A stretch of 64,000 nt of DNA, taken from Pseudescherichia vulneris NBRC 102420. GTDB lineage: Bacteria > Pseudomonadota > Gammaproteobacteria > Enterobacterales > Enterobacteriaceae. This document shows, in pieces, positions 11,649 to 21,906 of this stretch; within the stretch, counting starts at the first letter, position 1; each line of letters opens with the position of its first letter. The stretch spans positions 1-64,000 of the forward strand of contig NZ_BBMZ01000017.1 of assembly GCF_000759795.1 (NCBI RefSeq). The letters run 5' to 3'. The position numbers and the translations under genes are program-made. The notes beneath the pieces were generated by a model that searched no databases, was not told the DNA's origin, and saw only the letters and a list, made by a program, of their open reading frames with translations.

Positions 11649-13625
11649 TTATGACCTTCGAAAAACGCATACTCCATGCGCGGGCCCATGCCAGACAGCC
11701 ACTACCACCGGATTATCCTCACCGGCAAATGGAGGAACGGCGCGCCATTCCCCGTCGGGTAACACAATCTCTGTAACCTTATCCGTATTGTTCAGCGTGA
11801 TCAGGAAACGGTCTGAAAGCAGGATTTGCAAACGGCCTACCCCATGCTCCCACTCCCGCACGCTTAAAGGCCGGGCATCCTTGTTCAGCCAGCTGACGTT
11901 GCCGTCACCCTCTTCCCACCAGGCATTTTGGATTAATGCCGGTACCTGCTGGCGAAGATGGATTAAGGTGGCCACGAACGTGGTTAATCCATCATTTGCC
12001 TGTTCCCAATCAAGCCAGGTCAGCGCGTTGTCCTGGCAATAGGCATTATTGTTACCATGCTGGCTGTGTCCCTGTTCATCACCTGCCAGCAGCATCGGCG
12101 TACCTTGTGACAGCAGCAGCGTGACCAGTAGGGCATGGACACTGTCTCGCCGCCGCTCAATCACATACAACGATCCGCCTAATCCCTCTGTACCATGATT
12201 ATTGCTGTGATTATTGTTAGTGCCGTCGCGATTCTCTTCGCCGTTGGCCTCGTTGTGCTTATGGTTAAAACAGACGCAGTCGCGTAGCGTAAAGCCGTCG
12301 TGCGCCGTCACCAGGTTAATCGACGCGGCGGGAAGACGCCCGCTGCGTCTGAACACATCCCCCGAACCGGCAAAGCGCGTGGCGAACCGGCCCAGAGAGA
12401 TATCCTTCGCCAGCCAAAAACGGCGGGAAGCATCGCGAAACTGATCGTTCCACTCGGCAAACAGCGGCGGGAAGTTACCCACCTGGTAGCCGCCTTCGCC
12501 CACGTCCCACGGCTCAGCAATCAGCTTCACTGTCGAAAGAACCGGATCGTTTTTTATCGCCTCGAACAGCGGCGCACAGGGATCAAAGTGCGGCGTGCGC
12601 CCCATCACCGTCGCTAAATCGAAGCGGAAACCGTCAATGTGGTAGGTATCTACCCAATGCCGCAGGCACTGGTGCGCATACTCCACCACGCCGGGATGGC
12701 TCAGGTTCAGGGTATTGCCGCAGCCGGTCCAGTTGGCGTAATCGCCATTATCTCTGATCCAATAATAGCTACGGTTATCGATTCCGCGCAGGGAGAAGGT
12801 CGGCCCTTCAAGATCGACCTCAGCGCTATGGTTCAAAACGATATCGAGGATCACCTCAATACCGGCCTGGTGCAGCGCTTTTACCGCCTCGCAAAACTCC
12901 TGCAGGGCGCGGTCGGGATCGCTGGCGTAGCGCGGATCGAGGGCAAACATCGCCAGCGGGTTGTAGCCCCAGTAGTTGCTTAAGCCCAGCCGCTGCAGGC
13001 GCGGCTCGCTGGCGAAATGCGCCACCGGCAGCAGCTCCAGGGCGGTGATCCCCAGCCGTTTAAAGTACGCGATCATCACCGGATGACCGAGGGCCCGGTA
13101 GGTGCCGCGTATCGCCTCTGGAATGTCCGGATGCAGATACGTCAGCCCTTTAACATGGGCCTCATAGATCACCGTTTTGCCCCATGGATTACGCGGCGGG
13201 GCGTCATCTTCCCAGTCAAACGCCTCGTTAACCACCACGCTCTTTGGCGCGATGGCCGCGTTGTTATGGGGATCGGCACTATCAAAACCGCCGTGAAAGA
13301 GGTCATGATCGATGGCGTCACCGTCGACGCGGCGGGCACAGGGATCGATCAGCAGCTTGTTCGGGTTAAAACGGTGTCCCGCTGCGGGATCCCATGGGCC
13401 GTGCACCCGATAGCCATAGCGCAAGCCGGGACGCGCTTTTTCCAGAAAACCGTGCCAGACGTCGCCGCTGCGGGCAGGCAGGTCATAGCGCTGTTCATTC
13501 CCCTCATCGTCAAAGATGCAGAGCTCAACCCGCTCTGCGTTTGCCGAGAAGAGCGTGAAGTTCACGCCATTGCCCTCGTAATGCGCGCCAAGTGGCGCAG
13601 GCTTACCTGCCGCCAGCTTCGTCAT
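11649..13625 (-). CDS. glgX: GlgX, glycogen debranching enzyme
   Basis: GH13 isoamylase-type hydrolase that removes short alpha-1,6 side chains left by GlgP during glycogen breakdown. It has 658 residues. An N-terminal carbohydrate-binding module ([20 protein letters not shown]) precedes the catalytic barrel. The nucleophile and acid regions [12 protein letters not shown] and [12 protein letters not shown] and the [10 protein letters not shown] motif are all present. Its ATG overlaps the glgB stop by 4 nt, so translation is probably coupled, and glgC follows after 15 nt. Confidence 0.97.
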   Translation of the reverse strand: MTKLAAGKPAPLGAHYEGNGVNFTLFSANAERVELCIFDDEGNEQRYDLPARSGDVWHGFLEKARPGLRYGYRVHGPWDPAAGHRFNPNKLLIDPCARRVDGDAIDHDLFHGGFDSADPHNNAAIAPKSVVVNEAFDWEDDAPPRNPWGKTVIYEAHVKGLTYLHPDIPEAIRGTYRALGHPVMIAYFKRLGITALELLPVAHFASEPRLQRLGLSNYWGYNPLAMFALDPRYASDPDRALQEFCEAVKALHQAGIEVILDIVLNHSAEVDLEGPTFSLRGIDNRSYYWIRDNGDYANWTGCGNTLNLSHPGVVEYAHQCLRHWVDTYHIDGFRFDLATVMGRTPHFDPCAPLFEAIKNDPVLSTVKLIAEPWDVGEGGYQVGNFPPLFAEWNDQFRDASRRFWLAKDISLGRFATRFAGSGDVFRRSGRLPAASINLVTAHDGFTLRDCVCFNHKHNEANGEENRDGTNNNHSNNHGTEGLGGSLYVIERRRDSVHALLVTLLLSQGTPMLLAGDEQGHSQHGNNNAYCQDNALTWLDWEQANDGLTTFVATLIHLRQQVPALIQNAWWEEGDGNVSWLNKDARPLSVREWEHGVGRLQILLSDRFLITLNNTDKVTEIVLPDGEWRAVPPFAGEDNPVVVAVWHGPAHGVCVFRRS

Positions 13626-15808
13626 TCACCCTCCCTGACCAACCAGATGGTAGAGAGCGGCGGCAGCGTCAGGCTGAGCGAGTTATCGCGACCGTGGCTT
13701 GGGATGGCATCACTGTGCACGGTGCCGTAATTCCCGGCGTTACTGCCGTGATAGTGCATTGAATCCGTGTTCAGTACCTCACGCCAGCGGCCCGGCTGAT
13801 TGATGCCAAAACGGTATTCATGGCGCGGTTCCGGCGTAAAGTTGCTGGCCACGATAATTTCATTTCCGTCTTTGTCCCGGCGCACAAACACAAACACCGA
13901 ACGCTGATTATCGTCGACCACCAGCCATTCGAAACCGTAGCGATCAAAATCAAGCTCGTGCAGCGCTTTATGGTGACGGTAGGTCGTGTTGAGATCGCGC
14001 ACCAGCCGCTGAACGCCGTGGTGCCAGTTATCGCCGCCCTCCAGCAGATGCCAGTCAAGGCTGCTGTCGTGGTTCCACTCACGCCCCTGGGCAAACTCGT
14101 TGCCCATAAAGAGCAGTTTTTTGCCCGGGAAGGCCCACATCCAGCCGTAGTAGGCGCGCAGGTTGGCAAACTTCTGCCATGCATCACCTGGCATGCGGTC
14201 GAGAATGGATTTTTTGCCATGCACCACTTCATCGTGCGACAGCGGCAGAACGAAGTTTTCGGTGTAGTTGTAGAGCATCCCAAACGTCAGCTTATCGTGA
14301 TGATACTGACGGTAGATAGGATCGAGCTTGAAGTAGTCGAGGGTGTCATGCATCCAGCCCAGGTTCCACTTGTACCAGAAGCCCAGCCCACCGTTATCCG
14401 ATGGCCGCGATACGCCTGGGAAATCGGTGGACTCTTCAGCCATGCTCACCGCCCCTGGTACCTGCTCTCCCAGCTTGCGGTTGGTGCTACGCAGGAATTC
14501 GATGGCTTCAAGGTTCTCGCGACCGCCAAACTCGTTGGGGATCCACTCCCCCTCTTTGCGGCTGTAGTCACGGTAGATCATGGAAGCCACCGCATCGACG
14601 CGCAGAGCGTCAATACCAAAGCGCTCAACCCAGTAGAGCGCGTTACCCACCAGATAGTTACTGACCTCACGGCGACCATAGTTGTAGATCAGCGTGTTCC
14701 AGTCCTGATGATAGCCTTCGCGCGGATCGCTATGCTCATAGAGATCGGTTCCGTCGAACTCGGCGAGACCGAATTCGTCGGACGGGAAGTGGCCCGGCAC
14801 CCAGTCAAGGATCACGTTCAGGCCCGCCGCGTGGGCAGCCTTGATAAAGTAGCGGAAGTCATCCCGCGTGCCGAAGCGGCGGGTTGGCGCATAGAGGCCC
14901 GTAGGCTGGTAGCCCCAGCTGCCGTCAAACGGATGCTCGTTGATCGGCATCAGCTCTAAGTGGGTAAAGCCCATCCACTTGGCGTAGGGAACCAGCTGCT
15001 CTGCCAGTTCGCGGTAGCTCAGCCAGAAGTTATTGTCGGTATGGCGACGCCAGGAGCCGAGGTGAACCTCATAGATAGAGATCGGCTGGTCAAACTCGTT
15101 GGCTCGCTTGCGCTCTTCGGTCTGCTCGACCTTTTCCGGCAGGCCGCAGATCATGGAGGCGGTTTCCGGGCGCATCTGCGCTTCGAAGGCATAAGGGTCG
15201 GCCTTAATGCGCAGGTTACCGTTGGCGTCGATCATCTCGAATTTGTAGATCTGCCCATGCTGCACGCCGGGGATAAACAGCTCCCAGATGCCGGACTCTT
15301 TGCGCAGGCGCATGGGATGGCGACGACCATCCCAGTAGTTAAATTCGCCTACGACCGAGACGCGTTGGGCATTCGGTGCCCAGACGGAGAATTTGGTACC
15401 GGTCACGCCGTCCATAGTATCGGCGTGCGCACCCAGGGTTTCATACGGCCGCAGGTGCGTGCCCTCTGACAGAAGCCAGGCGTCAAGGTCCTGAATGAGA
15501 GGGCCGAAGCGGTAAGGATCGTCCAACAGATTAGCGTGATCGTGCCAGTGAACGGCAAGCTGGTAGCGGAAAGGATTTTTACGGCGTTGAATGATACCGG
15601 CAAAGAAGCCGCGTGAATCAAGACACTCTAGCCTGGCCAGTTTGCGTCCGGTTTTCGTTTCGATAACCCACACTTCGGTGGCGTCAGGTAGCAACGCGCG
15701 GACTTCCAGCCCGGCATTGGTGCGGTGCATACCGAGTACGGAAAAGGGATCCGCAAAATGGCCTGCTATTAGCGCGTTAATCACGTCTCTATCGACAAGA
15801 CTGGACAT
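13622..15808 (-). CDS. glgB: GlgB, 1,4-alpha-glucan branching enzyme
   Basis: GH13 transferase that creates alpha-1,6 branches in glycogen. It has 728 residues, the E. coli length. Two N-terminal carbohydrate-binding modules lead into the catalytic barrel with [13 protein letters not shown] (nucleophile Asp), [11 protein letters not shown] (acid/base Glu) and [16 protein letters not shown] (transition-state Asp). It is the first gene of glgBXCAP. A 225-nt gap separates its start from the end of asd, leaving room for its promoter. Confidence 0.97.
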   Translation of the reverse strand: MSSLVDRDVINALIAGHFADPFSVLGMHRTNAGLEVRALLPDATEVWVIETKTGRKLARLECLDSRGFFAGIIQRRKNPFRYQLAVHWHDHANLLDDPYRFGPLIQDLDAWLLSEGTHLRPYETLGAHADTMDGVTGTKFSVWAPNAQRVSVVGEFNYWDGRRHPMRLRKESGIWELFIPGVQHGQIYKFEMIDANGNLRIKADPYAFEAQMRPETASMICGLPEKVEQTEERKRANEFDQPISIYEVHLGSWRRHTDNNFWLSYRELAEQLVPYAKWMGFTHLELMPINEHPFDGSWGYQPTGLYAPTRRFGTRDDFRYFIKAAHAAGLNVILDWVPGHFPSDEFGLAEFDGTDLYEHSDPREGYHQDWNTLIYNYGRREVSNYLVGNALYWVERFGIDALRVDAVASMIYRDYSRKEGEWIPNEFGGRENLEAIEFLRSTNRKLGEQVPGAVSMAEESTDFPGVSRPSDNGGLGFWYKWNLGWMHDTLDYFKLDPIYRQYHHDKLTFGMLYNYTENFVLPLSHDEVVHGKKSILDRMPGDAWQKFANLRAYYGWMWAFPGKKLLFMGNEFAQGREWNHDSSLDWHLLEGGDNWHHGVQRLVRDLNTTYRHHKALHELDFDRYGFEWLVVDDNQRSVFVFVRRDKDGNEIIVASNFTPEPRHEYRFGINQPGRWREVLNTDSMHYHGSNAGNYGTVHSDAIPSHGRDNSLSLTLPPLSTIWLVREGE

Positions 15809-15990
15809 GGTTTTTTATCCTGTTTTATATGTGCCACATTTTTTTCGCCAGCCACATCCAGCTGGCCTGAAGCTGTTCCAACCTAAAGCATAGACAAGGC
15901 TTCCCTTGTCTCCTGATAAATTTGGCTGAATTGCGACTACATTATGTATTTACCAAATTTATCGCTGTGTTTGTTCACAAAAAATGTGCA

Positions 15991-16018
15991 AAAAAAAGGA
16001 GGTGACGCTGCACCTCCT
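15991..16018 (-). terminator. Rho-independent terminator of asd
   Basis: Eight-base stem AGGAGGTG / CACCTCCT followed on the minus strand by seven T residues, 15 nt after the asd stop codon. This is a strong intrinsic terminator that should isolate asd from glgB downstream. Confidence 0.9.
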
Positions 16019-16033
16019 CATAAACAGTGATCG

Positions 16034-17140
16034 TTACGCCAGCTGGCGCAGCATTCGTCGTAGCGGCTCGGCGGCTCCCCACAGGAGCTGATCGCCAACG
16101 GTGAAGGCGGAGAGATACTCCGGCCCCATGTTAAGCTTGCGCAGACGACCAACCGGGGTAGTCAGCGTGCCGGTTACCGCCGCCGGGGTTAGCTCACGCA
16201 TGGTGATCTCGCGGTCGTTCGGCACCACTTTCGCCCATTGATTGTGGGCCGCCAGCAGAGACTCCACGGTCGGGATAGAGACATCTTTCTTCAGCTTGAT
16301 GGTAAAGGCCTGGCTGTGGCAGCGCAGTGCACCCACGCGCACGCAGAGGCCATCCACCGGAATAACCAGATCGGTATTGAGGATCTTGTTGGTTTCCGCC
16401 TGGCCCTTCCACTCTTCACGGCTCTGGCCGTTATCAAGCTGTTTATCAATCCACGGGATCAGGCTGCCCGCCAGCGGTACGCCGAAGTTATCTACCGGCA
16501 GCTCGCCGCTGCGGGAGAGCGTAGTGACCTTCCGCTCGATATCGAGGATAGCCGAGGCCGGATCCGCCAGCTCGCCCGCAACGTGGCTGTGCAGCTGGCC
16601 CATCTGCGCCAGTAGCTCACGCATATGGCGCGCGCCGCCGCCGGAGGCCGCCTGGTAGGTAGCAACCGACACCCAATCCACCAGGTTCTCGGCAAACAGG
16701 CCACCCAGCGACATCAGCATCAGGCTGACGGTACAGTTGCCGCCGACAAAGGTTTTCACGCCGCTGTTCAGGCCCTGGGTAATGACGTCCTGGTTCACCG
16801 GGTCGAGAATGATGATGGCGTCATCTTTCATGCGCAGCGAGGAGGCCGCGTCGATCCAGTAGCCCTGCCAACCGCTTTCACGAAGCTTTGGATAGATTTC
16901 ATTGGTATAATCGCCGCCCTGGCAGGTGACAATAATGTCGAGTGCCTTCAGCGCCTCCAGATCAAATGCGTCCTGCAGCGTGCCCGCCGCGCCTGTACCA
17001 AACGTCGGTGCTGGCTGGCCAAGCTGGGACGTAGAGAAGAAGACGGGGCGAATGGCATCGAAATCGCGCTCTTCTACCATGCGTTGCATGAGTACAGAGC
17101 CGACCATTCCGCGCCAGCCGATAAAACCAACATTTTTCAT
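16034..17140 (-). CDS. asd: Asd, aspartate-semialdehyde dehydrogenase
   Basis: NADPH-dependent enzyme that converts beta-aspartyl phosphate to aspartate semialdehyde, the branch-point step to lysine, diaminopimelate, methionine and threonine. It has 368 residues (E. coli 367). The N-terminal NADP fold is [17 protein letters not shown], the catalytic cysteine is in [16 protein letters not shown], and [18 protein letters not shown] is a family signature. It is a single-gene unit ended by the terminator at 15991-16018. Confidence 0.97.
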   Translation of the reverse strand: MKNVGFIGWRGMVGSVLMQRMVEERDFDAIRPVFFSTSQLGQPAPTFGTGAAGTLQDAFDLEALKALDIIVTCQGGDYTNEIYPKLRESGWQGYWIDAASSLRMKDDAIIILDPVNQDVITQGLNSGVKTFVGGNCTVSLMLMSLGGLFAENLVDWVSVATYQAASGGGARHMRELLAQMGQLHSHVAGELADPASAILDIERKVTTLSRSGELPVDNFGVPLAGSLIPWIDKQLDNGQSREEWKGQAETNKILNTDLVIPVDGLCVRVGALRCHSQAFTIKLKKDVSIPTVESLLAAHNQWAKVVPNDREITMRELTPAAVTGTLTTPVGRLRKLNMGPEYLSAFTVGDQLLWGAAEPLRRMLRQLA

Positions 17141-17316
17141 AGCGTATTTCCTGCAGAGGTGTGTGCTGTTTGAGCGATCCAGATCTTTTTACTGGTATAC
17201 CTCACACATTACAAAATGCAGCTAAAGTCGCAAGTGAAATTAATCAATGATAGTGTCGCCGTCAGAAATAGCGCTTATCAGCGGCCATTTAGGGCGTGCC
17301 TCAGGGAAACGAAGCA

Positions 17317-17910
17317 ATGAATGATATTCTCTCCATCGCGGTGCTGTTGATCCTGATTATGGATCCGCTTGGCAACCTGCCTATCTTTATGTCGGTGCTA
17401 AAGCACACCGAGCCAAAGCGCCGCCGGGCAATTATGATCCGCGAGCTGCTGATTGCCCTGCTGCTGATGCTGATTTTCCTTTTTGCCGGCGAGAAGATCC
17501 TTTCATTCCTTAACCTGCGCGCCGAGACCGTCTCTATTTCCGGCGGCATCATCCTGTTTTTAATCGCCATTAAGATGATCTTCCCCAGCCCAGAGGGTGG
17601 CAGCTATGGCATGCCCGCGGGTGAAGAGCCGTTTATTGTACCGCTGGCGATCCCGCTGGTGGCGGGCCCCACCCTGCTCGCCACGCTCATGCTGCTGTCG
17701 CACCAGTACCCTAACCAGATGGGCCATCTGGTGATCGCCCTGATGCTGGCGTGGGGCGGCACGGTGGCGATCCTTCTACAGTCGACGCTGTTTTTACGCC
17801 TGCTCGGCGAGAAAGGGGTTAACGCGCTGGAGCGCCTGATGGGGCTGGTGCTGGTAATGCTGGCAACCCAGATGTTCCTGGACGGCATTCGGGTGTGGAT
17901 GAAGGGGTAA
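17317..17910 (+). CDS. yhgN: YhgN, MarC-family inner-membrane protein
   Basis: Polytopic membrane protein of the MarC / UPF0056 family with no settled function. The start giving MNDILSIAVLLILIMDPLGN matches the 197-residue E. coli protein; an upstream in-frame ATG would add seven residues. About six hydrophobic helices are visible, with NLPIFMSVLKHTEPKRRR after the first and AIPLVAGPTLLATLMLLS in the middle. It stands alone between asd and gntU and converges on gntU. Confidence 0.93.
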   Translation: MNDILSIAVLLILIMDPLGNLPIFMSVLKHTEPKRRRAIMIRELLIALLLMLIFLFAGEKILSFLNLRAETVSISGGIILFLIAIKMIFPSPEGGSYGMPAGEEPFIVPLAIPLVAGPTLLATLMLLSHQYPNQMGHLVIALMLAWGGTVAILLQSTLFLRLLGEKGVNALERLMGLVLVMLATQMFLDGIRVWMKG

Positions 17911-17931
17911 TCATTTAAGCGTGCATTGAAA

Positions 17932-17966
17932 CTGTAGGCCCGGTAAGCGAAGCGCCACCGGGCATA
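17932..17966. repeat. REP-type palindrome between yhgN and gntU
   Basis: GTAGGCCCGGTAAGCG ... CGCCACCGGGC hairpin lying between two converging genes. It is a typical REP unit and may stabilise 3' ends. Confidence 0.75.
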
Positions 17967-17973
17967 TCGGCCA

Positions 17974-19314
17974 TTAACTCAGCAGCGAGAAGGCAATCAT
18001 CCCAACAATCGCGCCCGTGGTGCCGAGGATGGTTTCCATCATCGTCCACGTCTTCAGCGTCTGCCCTTCGGTTGCGCCGGTAAACTTACCGAACAGCCAG
18101 AAGCCAGCATCGTTGACGTGGCTGACGACGATAGAGCCGCCTGCGATGCAGATCGACAGCGCAGCCATCTGCGCGCCGGAGAAGTGCAGCTGCTCAATCA
18201 CCGGCATCACCAGACCCACTGCGGTTAAGCAGGCTACCGTCGCCGATCCCTGAATAATACGCACCGCTGCGGCCAGCACGAAGCAGGTAATCGCGATGGG
18301 CAGGCCCATGCCGGTCAACGCTTCGCCCAAGGCCGGACCCACGCCGGAATCCACCAGCACCTGCTTAAAGACGCCGCCTGCACCGATCACCAGCAGAATA
18401 ATGCCCGCAGGCTGTAACGCCGTGCCGCAGATCGCCATCACTTTGTCTTTCGCCATGCCCTGACGATACGCCAGACCGTAGATGGCCACCAGGCATGCCA
18501 CCAGGATGGCGGTGAACGGATGGCCGATAAACTCCAGCCACTCGTAGAGCGTAGAGCCCTGCTCAACGAAGCGAGCGGCGATGGTTTTCAGGCCAACCAG
18601 CACCAGCGGCAGCAGGATCAGCGCAAGGCTGAAGCCGAACGACGGCATCTTGCCTTCGCCGAGATGCGGCTCGCTGATGTCATCTGGAATATGCAGCTCA
18701 ACGTAGCGGCTGATAAAGTTGCCCCACAACGGCCCGGCAATGAGCATGCCTGGGATCGCCGCGCAGAGGCCGATCAGGATCATCCAGCCAAAGTCGGCGT
18801 GCATCTGAGACGCCAGCAGCATAGGCGCTGGCCCCGGCAGCAGGAAGGCCGCCGCCGCCGCCACCCCGGCAAAAAGCGGAATGACCAGCTTCACCAGGTT
18901 AGTGCCCGTATGGCGCGCCATCGAGAAGGCGACGCTGATCAGCAGCACAATCGCGACCTCAAAGAAGAGCGGCAGCGCACAGATCAGCCCAGCAAGGCCG
19001 ATGGCATAGTGCGCCCGGCTGTGGCCGAAGGATTTCAGCATCTTGACCGCGATCTGATCCACCGCGCCGGTCTCATGCAGAATTTTGCCGAACATGGCCC
19101 CCAGCGCGACCACTATCGCGAGGAAGCCCAGCGTGCCGCCCATGCCTTTTTCCATGGTTTTGGCAATGGCGTCGAGCGGCATGCCAGAAAACAACCCCGC
19201 GCCAATAGAAACCACCATCAAAGCAATGAAGGCGTGAAGGCGTGCCTTCATCACTAAAAACAGCAGCAGCAAAACCGAGCCGACCGCTGTCAAAACAAGC
19301 GTTAAAGTACCCAC
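17974..19314 (-). CDS. gntU: GntU, low-affinity gluconate transporter
   Basis: Inner-membrane gluconate:H+ symporter of the GntP family. It has 446 residues, identical in length to E. coli GntU. Many hydrophobic segments are visible; LPLFFEVAIVLLISVAFSMA and RIIQGSATVACLTAVGL are conserved GntP blocks. It lies 18 nt downstream of gntK in a gntK-gntU unit controlled by GntR, whose tandem operators are visible upstream of gntK. In E. coli the gntR-gntK-gntU cluster can be read from both the gntR and gntK promoters. Confidence 0.96.
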   Translation of the reverse strand: MGTLTLVLTAVGSVLLLLFLVMKARLHAFIALMVVSIGAGLFSGMPLDAIAKTMEKGMGGTLGFLAIVVALGAMFGKILHETGAVDQIAVKMLKSFGHSRAHYAIGLAGLICALPLFFEVAIVLLISVAFSMARHTGTNLVKLVIPLFAGVAAAAAFLLPGPAPMLLASQMHADFGWMILIGLCAAIPGMLIAGPLWGNFISRYVELHIPDDISEPHLGEGKMPSFGFSLALILLPLVLVGLKTIAARFVEQGSTLYEWLEFIGHPFTAILVACLVAIYGLAYRQGMAKDKVMAICGTALQPAGIILLVIGAGGVFKQVLVDSGVGPALGEALTGMGLPIAITCFVLAAAVRIIQGSATVACLTAVGLVMPVIEQLHFSGAQMAALSICIAGGSIVVSHVNDAGFWLFGKFTGATEGQTLKTWTMMETILGTTGAIVGMIAFSLLS

Positions 19315-19332
19315 TGTACAGCCTTAGTTTTT

Positions 19333-19851
19333 TTATTTATTAATCACATCAATAGTGCTGGCTACCACGCCGTTGAGCGGCTGGTCGATATCCACAATTA
19401 ATACGTCGTTCTCGTCCGCACCCGGCTCTTCCAGCGCTTCAAACTGGGTTACCAGCATCTGCGTCTTGAAGAAGTGGCCTTTACGTGCCTTGAGACGGGC
19501 TTCGATCACGTCGAAATCACCCTTCAGATAGATAAAGGAGAGGTTCGGGTTGCCGTCGCGCAGTAGATCGCGATAGCTTTTTTTCAGCGCGGAGCAGACG
19601 ATCAGCGACACTTTGTTGGTGCGCTGCATCGCGAAGGCGGCATCGTTCAGCGCCTGCAGCCAGGGCTTGCGGTCGTCATCGTTCAACGGCTCGCCAGCGG
19701 CCATTTTGGTGATGTTGCTGCGCGGATGCAGGAAGTCGCCATCCAGGAAAGCGGCATGCAGCTGATAAGCCACTTCGCTGGCAACGGCGGATTTTCCACT
19801 GCCGGATACGCCCATCAGGACATAAACGTGGTGATCGTGATTAGTCGTGCT
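19333..19851 (-). CDS. gntK: GntK, thermoresistant gluconokinase (TTG start)
   Basis: Phosphorylates gluconate to 6-phosphogluconate for the Entner-Doudoroff and pentose phosphate routes. The P-loop GVSGSGKS is at residues 15-22. I choose a TTG start giving (M)STTNHDHHVYVLMG, matching the E. coli protein, because GGGAG lies about 9 nt upstream; another in-frame TTG 24 nt earlier lacks this support. It has 172 residues (E. coli 175). The gene is followed by gntU and preceded by two GntR operators. Confidence 0.95.
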   Translation of the reverse strand, partial: STTNHDHHVYVLMGVSGSGKSAVASEVAYQLHAAFLDGDFLHPRSNITKMAAGEPLNDDDRKPWLQALNDAAFAMQRTNKVSLIVCSALKKSYRDLLRDGNPNLSFIYLKGDFDVIEARLKARKGHFFKTQMLVTQFEALEEPGADENDVLIVDIDQPLNGVVASTIDVINK

Positions 19852-19884
19852 CAAAGGTCGCTCCCACAGAGACAAAAGGTAGAT

Positions 19885-19912
19885 TGTTACGGGTAACAGT
19901 TATCGGTAACAT
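19885..19912. promoter_or_regulatory. Tandem GntR operators upstream of gntK
   Basis: Two adjoining near-palindromes, TGTTACGGGTAACA (19885-19898) and GTTATCGGTAACAT (19899-19912), match the GntR operator pattern ATGTTACCGGTAACAT known from E. coli. They lie 34-61 nt upstream of the gntK start, as expected for repression released by gluconate. Confidence 0.85.
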
Positions 19913-19991
19913 TTTCCTGCTGGGGCTAGCGAGAAGCAATAAGCCGCACTCTCCGAAGTGAATAAGTGTGAGCTACTTCAAATTTGTCAGA

Positions 19992-20987
19992 CTAAATAGA
20001 TCCACCTGGTGACAATGTGAAACCTAAATCTAACATTTTTGGCGTCACCACCTCACCGCGAATGCGTGCCAGCAGGCGTTCGGCACCAATGCGGCCCATG
20101 CGCTCACGCGGCGTCAGCACGCTCGCCAGCTGAGGCTCCATCACCTGACCAATATCATGGCCGTGGAAACCGGCAATCGCCATGTCATCCGGTATTTTCA
20201 ATCCTAAACGCTGGCACTCGAACGCTGCTCCCACCGCAAGGTCATCGTTAGTACAAAAAATACCGTTGAGCTGCGGATATTCGCGGCGCGCCTGGCGCAT
20301 CAGTTCAATGCCGGATGAGTACGACGAGGATTGCTCCATCATCACGCTGTACGGCGTCAGGCCCGCATCGCGCATCGCCTGCTCATACCCCTGCTGTTTG
20401 ATGATAGTACGTTCGTCGAGACGTGCACCGAGATAGGCGACATGGTGATGGCCGCGCGCCACAATGGCCGCGGTCATCTGGCGGGCAGCATCGAAGTTAT
20501 CAAAGCCGACGGCAATGTCGAGACACGGCGAGCAGCTGTCCATCAGCTCCACCACCGGGATCCCTGCCACCTCGATCATCTTTAGGGTGCGCGCCGTATG
20601 GCTACGCTCGGTAAGGATCAGGCCGTCAATGTTCCACGATAGCATGGACTCCAGCCGCTCCTCCTCCATCTCCGGCTTGTAGCCGTAGTGGGCCAGCATG
20701 GTCTGGTAGCCGTGGGCATCGGTGACGCTTTCGACGCCGCGCAACACTTCAGCGAATACCTGGTTGGTCAGAGAGGGAAGCAGCACGCCGATAGCGCGGC
20801 TGGTGGCGTTAGAGAGGATGTCAGGTGCGCGATTAGGAATGTAGCCCAGCTCGTCCAGCACCGCTGCAATTTTGCCACGCAGCGCCACGGAGACTTGCTC
20901 CGGGTTGCGTAAAAAACGGCTGACGGTCATTTTGGTCACGCCAACGCGATCTGCAACGTCCTGAAGTACGGGTCTTTTCTTTTTCAT
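19992..20987 (-). CDS. gntR: GntR, LacI-family repressor of gluconate genes
   Basis: LacI/GalR-family repressor of the gluconate regulon, released by gluconate. It has 331 residues. The N-terminal helix-turn-helix and hinge read LQDVADRVGVTKMTVSRFLR, followed by a periplasmic-binding-protein-like sensor (IGVLLPSLTNQVFAEVLRGV and NGIFCTNDDLAVGAAFECQR). It is upstream of gntK and gntU on the same strand, with its own promoter space; the operators between gntR and gntK fit direct control. Confidence 0.97.
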   Translation of the reverse strand: MKKKRPVLQDVADRVGVTKMTVSRFLRNPEQVSVALRGKIAAVLDELGYIPNRAPDILSNATSRAIGVLLPSLTNQVFAEVLRGVESVTDAHGYQTMLAHYGYKPEMEEERLESMLSWNIDGLILTERSHTARTLKMIEVAGIPVVELMDSCSPCLDIAVGFDNFDAARQMTAAIVARGHHHVAYLGARLDERTIIKQQGYEQAMRDAGLTPYSVMMEQSSSYSSGIELMRQARREYPQLNGIFCTNDDLAVGAAFECQRLGLKIPDDMAIAGFHGHDIGQVMEPQLASVLTPRERMGRIGAERLLARIRGEVVTPKMLDLGFTLSPGGSI

Positions 20988-21088
20988 CGTCCTGAGCGGG
21001 GTAAACGGGAAAACATTGTTTTAGTTTACCACGACGCAGGCGCAACCTCCCCGCTGATAAGGAGAGGTGGCGCACTTTATTTAACACA

Positions 21089-21784
21089 TCATACCGGCGG
21101 CAGGTCGAACAGCAGGATTTCACTGTCGCTGTCTGCGTGAATCGACAGCGCCTGCTCGTCCCAGATGGCCAGCCCGTCGGCAGTGGTAGCTTTTGTGCCG
21201 TTGATAGAGACACTGCCCTTCACGACCTGGATCCAGACCTTGCGACCGTCAGCAATCTGGTAATCCCCCTGCTCGTCTTTCAGCAGCGCCCAGCGGGAGA
21301 GCTCCATATCCTGGTTGACCTTCAGCGATCCGTCCCGGGCATCCGGAGAGAGGACCAGCTGGCGGCCCTGGGCGGCGTCAAAGCGGCGCTGCTCATAGCG
21401 CGGCGCGATGCCGGTTTTTTCTGGAATGATCCAGATTTGATACAGGTGCAGACGCTCGGTTTCGCTCGGGTTGTACTCAGAGTGGCGTACCCCAGTCCCG
21501 GCGCTCATGATCTGGAACTCACCGGCAGGCACCTGCTCTTTGTTACCGATGCTGTCCTGATGCTCAACGACGCCTTCCAGCACGTAGGTCAGGATCTCCA
21601 TATCTTTATGGGGATGGGTACCGAAGCCCTGGCCTGCATCGATCACGTCGTCGTTAATGACGCGCAGCGCAGAGAAACCCATAAAATTCGCATCGTAATA
21701 GTTGGCAAAAGAGAAGGTATGCCATGAATCCAGCCAACCATGATTTGCGTGACCACGTTCGTTTGCTTTGCGTAAGAAAATCAT
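21089..21784 (-). CDS. yhhW: YhhW, pirin-family quercetin 2,3-dioxygenase
   Basis: Bicupin of the pirin family; E. coli YhhW has quercetinase activity in vitro but its natural substrate is unknown. It has 231 residues. The N-terminal cupin metal ligands are visible in FGTHPHKDMEILTYVLEG (two His) and in HQDSIG and GEFQIMSAGTGVRHSEYN. It is a separate unit from gntR and from yhhX, which lies 122 nt upstream on the same strand. Confidence 0.94.
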   Translation of the reverse strand: MIFLRKANERGHANHGWLDSWHTFSFANYYDANFMGFSALRVINDDVIDAGQGFGTHPHKDMEILTYVLEGVVEHQDSIGNKEQVPAGEFQIMSAGTGVRHSEYNPSETERLHLYQIWIIPEKTGIAPRYEQRRFDAAQGRQLVLSPDARDGSLKVNQDMELSRWALLKDEQGDYQIADGRKVWIQVVKGSVSINGTKATTADGLAIWDEQALSIHADSDSEILLFDLPPV

Positions 21785-21906
21785 TTTTTCACCCCCGTCT
21801 GTTTTCGATGGAGTAAGTGTGTACCCGATCGACCCAGGATGATAGAGGGTGAAAATTGACTCCTCTGTTCAAAAATTATGAACAACTTATAAAACAGCAA
21901 AAAGCC

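Noticed and set aside
13820-14959. 379-codon plus-strand frame opposite glgB
   Set aside because: Antisense shadow of glgB with compositionally biased translation and no family resemblance.
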